Of a DNA stretch of 64,000 bases, positions 61,975 through 64,000 are shown one piece after another (position 1 is the first letter of the stretch; each line of letters opens with the position of its first letter). Position numbers and translations under genes: made by a program. Below the pieces are notes generated by a model. The model worked only from the letters and a program-made list of their open reading frames with translations. It had not been told where the DNA came from and searched no databases. The stretch is from Agrypnia vestita (lineage: Eukaryota > Arthropoda > Insecta > Trichoptera > Phryganeidae). The stretch is from NCBI GenBank assembly GCA_016648135.1, contig JADDOH010002547.1, positions 186,001 through 250,000 of the forward strand, read 5' to 3'.

Positions 61975-63666
61975 CTAAAAATTTTCTTCTGTGTGGTATA
62001 TTTTGTCACACGGCACGGCACACAACGGAACATCACACTCAAAACACATATAACACGTTTCCTTCCGTTGCTTTCGTGCCGCGCACACAAAACATCTCCG
62101 CCGCGGGTTCTCCTTTGTAGCTGTCGGAGGCACCATGCACAGGAAGTGCCTGCCGGTCAGCCTCTCCAGTGGCGTCTTCCTTTTTTGGGAAAAAGTTGGG
62201 TGTTTGACACCATGGGTACTCATTAGCTGCTCAATGACATTTAGCTGGAAGTCGGCGTAAGTGATGTTTCTTTTCGTTTTGCCACGAAATACAGCAAATG
62301 CATTGAGCAGTGCGAGATCGACTAAATGGAAAAAGACCTTGCGATACCATTTGACTGTTTTCCGAGAACAGTGGTAATAAGACAGCATCATGTCACTACG
62401 GTCGACCGCCCCCATATTTTTATTATAATCTATGATACACACAGGTTTAATCACCGGCAAATTGGTTTTGTAGTCGATCTTGCCAGTATCCTTCATTTCA
62501 CAATTGTGAAGTGTAGATAGCATTCTGACGTCTTTCTTATCCTTCCACATTTGAGCCATCAGATTATCTGTGTGATATGAAATAGTTTCACCCCTTTTTA
62601 ATTTTGCTTCAAATTTAGGATAACCGTACCTATTTTTTCTCACGGTTCCACAAGCATTTGTCTTGCTCTCGTGAAGCTTTTGGAACAGTGACGGACTGGA
62701 ATACCAGTTGTCTACATACAAAGTGTGCCCGAAATCTAGGTAAGGAGTAAGAAGAGACATCACAACACTGCCCCATGTACCTATGTGCTCAGAAATTGTG
62801 AATTCAGAATCTTTGCCGGTGTATATGATTAATTCAAGTACATATCCGGTTAGACAATCACACAGCACAAAAAATTTAATTCCAAATTTTTTGGCCTTCG
62901 ATGGTATATACTGACGAAACGATAACCGACCTTTGAAGAGCAGAAGGCTCTCATCAACGCAGAGGTTTTGGTAAGGCGTCAAATTTTCTGCGAAGTATTT
63001 TTTCATCGCGTACAGCATAGGCCTGATCTTATGGAGTCGGTCGCCCGGCACTTGAAGTTCGTTATCCGAAAAATGTAGCATCCTTAATAAAATTTGAAAA
63101 CGATTCCTCGGCATAGTTTCCGAGAAAATCGGTGAACTCAGCAATGGGTTAGTCGACCAATGCTCTGCTATTTTATTCCTAGAATTCCGGGCCATCAACA
63201 AGCACAGAGCCAAAAACACATACATTTCGTCGCTTGTGGTGTCAAACCATTGTCTCAATCTATATGACAGTGGTATATTATTTGTGGAAAACTTATATTG
63301 GCGGTTTGTTTCAGTCACAATAATATCGACCACAGCTTTATTGAGGTACAATTTAAAAAAATCTATTTCCCGCGCGTCTTCTGAAATATCCGATTTAAAA
63401 CCAGAAGTGTTCGTAAATTGATGTATATTTGGTAGGAAACTATCCGTCTCCCATTGGAATACTGGCCTAGCCTCTGCACTTGCAGACGGATGGTTTTCAC
63501 CAACAGTATCGTCAAGGTCTTCTTCAAATTCATCATTCCCAAAAAAGGTGTCATCCACTTCAACATCGCCCTCAATATTCTCCTCATATTCGTCGTCAGA
63601 TTCGGCCGTTGCAATGAGAAAATCATTGATATCTCCCGTAACAAAAAAATCTCCCGATTCGGCCAT
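61975..63666 (-). CDS. piggyBac-like transposase, full length
   Basis: A 563-codon uninterrupted frame. It cuts and pastes DNA at TTAA sites in the nucleus. Layout: acidic N-terminus (residues 20-60, rich in Asp/Glu), then a helical part, then the DDE core with VDES (Asp 238), LYVDNWYSS (Asp 319) and NMGAVDRSD (Asp 422), the three positions expected for the piggyBac catalytic triad. FKGRLSFRQYIPSKAKKFG follows the first Asp. The C-terminus (525-558) is a Cys-rich domain, C-x2-C-x9-C-x2-C-x2-C-x4-C-x3-C then His, as in piggyBac proteins, where it contacts the terminal repeats. ATGGCC at 63666 is the only in-frame start before stops upstream. Length is close to the usual 560-600. The absence of stops suggests recent activity. 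+ strand ORFs here are shadows. Confidence 0.93.
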   Translation of the reverse strand: MAESGDFFVTGDINDFLIATAESDDEYEENIEGDVEVDDTFFGNDEFEEDLDDTVGENHPSASAEARPVFQWETDSFLPNIHQFTNTSGFKSDISEDAREIDFFKLYLNKAVVDIIVTETNRQYKFSTNNIPLSYRLRQWFDTTSDEMYVFLALCLLMARNSRNKIAEHWSTNPLLSSPIFSETMPRNRFQILLRMLHFSDNELQVPGDRLHKIRPMLYAMKKYFAENLTPYQNLCVDESLLLFKGRLSFRQYIPSKAKKFGIKFFVLCDCLTGYVLELIIYTGKDSEFTISEHIGTWGSVVMSLLTPYLDFGHTLYVDNWYSSPSLFQKLHESKTNACGTVRKNRYGYPKFEAKLKRGETISYHTDNLMAQMWKDKKDVRMLSTLHNCEMKDTGKIDYKTNLPVIKPVCIIDYNKNMGAVDRSDMMLSYYHCSRKTVKWYRKVFFHLVDLALLNAFAVFRGKTKRNITYADFQLNVIEQLMSTHGVKHPTFSQKRKTPLERLTGRHFLCMVPPTATKENPRRRCFVCAARKQRKETCYMCFECDVPLCAVPCDKIYHTEENF

Positions 63667-64000
63667 TTTGTAAAAGTTTAAAAAAAAAATAATGTTAAAA
63701 AAACGAAAAAATAAACATCCTGTAGAACGAAAAAATTAATTAGCACAAATACCCAAAAAATAATGTAAAACACTACGCCACTGTTTCACTTTAAATTTTG
63801 AAGCATATGATCCACATTTAACACACACATTTCTCAAATAAACGCAACATAAATAATGTATTTTTGTTAATAAATCACTGTTTGTATCAAATTGCACCAC
63901 AAACCAAGAAAAATCAAGTAAAATCGCGAATATATGTATATATTATCCGCGCGTAGATCCGTGTTCCAACTATGACTGCTGGGCGCGAACTGAAGAAATA

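Larger units (their letters stand above)
61554..64000 (-). mobile_element. Autonomous piggyBac-like transposon, right end beyond window
   Basis: The element opens with TTAA (61554-61557) followed by CTTGTTGAGGGCC, matching the deleted copy at 45162. It contains a full transposase on the minus strand. After the transposase start it continues through TTTCTCAAATAAACGCAACA (63831 on) and CCGCGCG (63949), both matched in the deleted copy. The second TTAA terminus must lie beyond 64000. Confidence 0.85.

Noticed and set aside
61921..63681. + strand ORFs and the 93-codon minus ORF at 63363-63644
   Set aside because: All overlap the 563-codon piggyBac transposase in other frames.

Overview
This window is intron- and repeat-rich eukaryotic DNA, most probably from an insect. 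The signs are a strongly A+T-rich base composition, one gene split by long introns with standard GT/AG borders, and insect-type transposons of nearly every class (piggyBac, mariner, pogo-like, PIF/Harbinger, hAT, Helitron, Penelope, RTE-, CR1/L2- and jockey-like LINEs, tRNA-derived SINEs). The species cannot be fixed from the sequence alone. There are no bacterial operons, no CRISPR array, and no rRNA gene.

Layout. Bases 1-36000 are intergenic or distant-intron DNA made of old transposon pieces. They include LINE reverse-transcriptase tails at 345-930, 7060-7480, 8635-8998 and 31020-32355; a PIF/Harbinger derivative at 11384-12057; a pogo-like element with a decayed PHD finger at 22157-23285; a pair of GCATGC-rich fold-back elements at 24780-25534 and 29430-30292; a 1.2-kb fold-back flanked by TTAA at 26901-28128; and several Helitron ends. 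One Helitron (from 32647) carries a dense array of canonical heat-shock elements.

Bases 36075-57595 hold the only convincing host gene, on the + strand. Six exons join in phase to encode about 298 residues: a Pro/Ser-rich N-terminal part, two closely spaced membrane helices, and a basic then hydrophilic tail. I do not recognise the family. Its introns are loaded with mobile elements. The 12-kb intron 3 holds a mariner remnant, a 1.5-kb TA-flanked element, an internally deleted piggyBac and a 5.9-kb pogo-like composite enclosing a Penelope-like retroelement with a long open reading frame and a hammerhead-ribozyme motif.

Bases 57600-64000 are nested elements: a fold-back interrupted by a second, inverted copy of the intron-3 element, a hAT element with a perfect 8-bp target duplication, and an apparently intact 563-codon piggyBac transposase whose far terminus lies beyond the window. 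The deleted piggyBac at 45162 derives from this same family, so the window holds a potentially active source and a non-autonomous relative.
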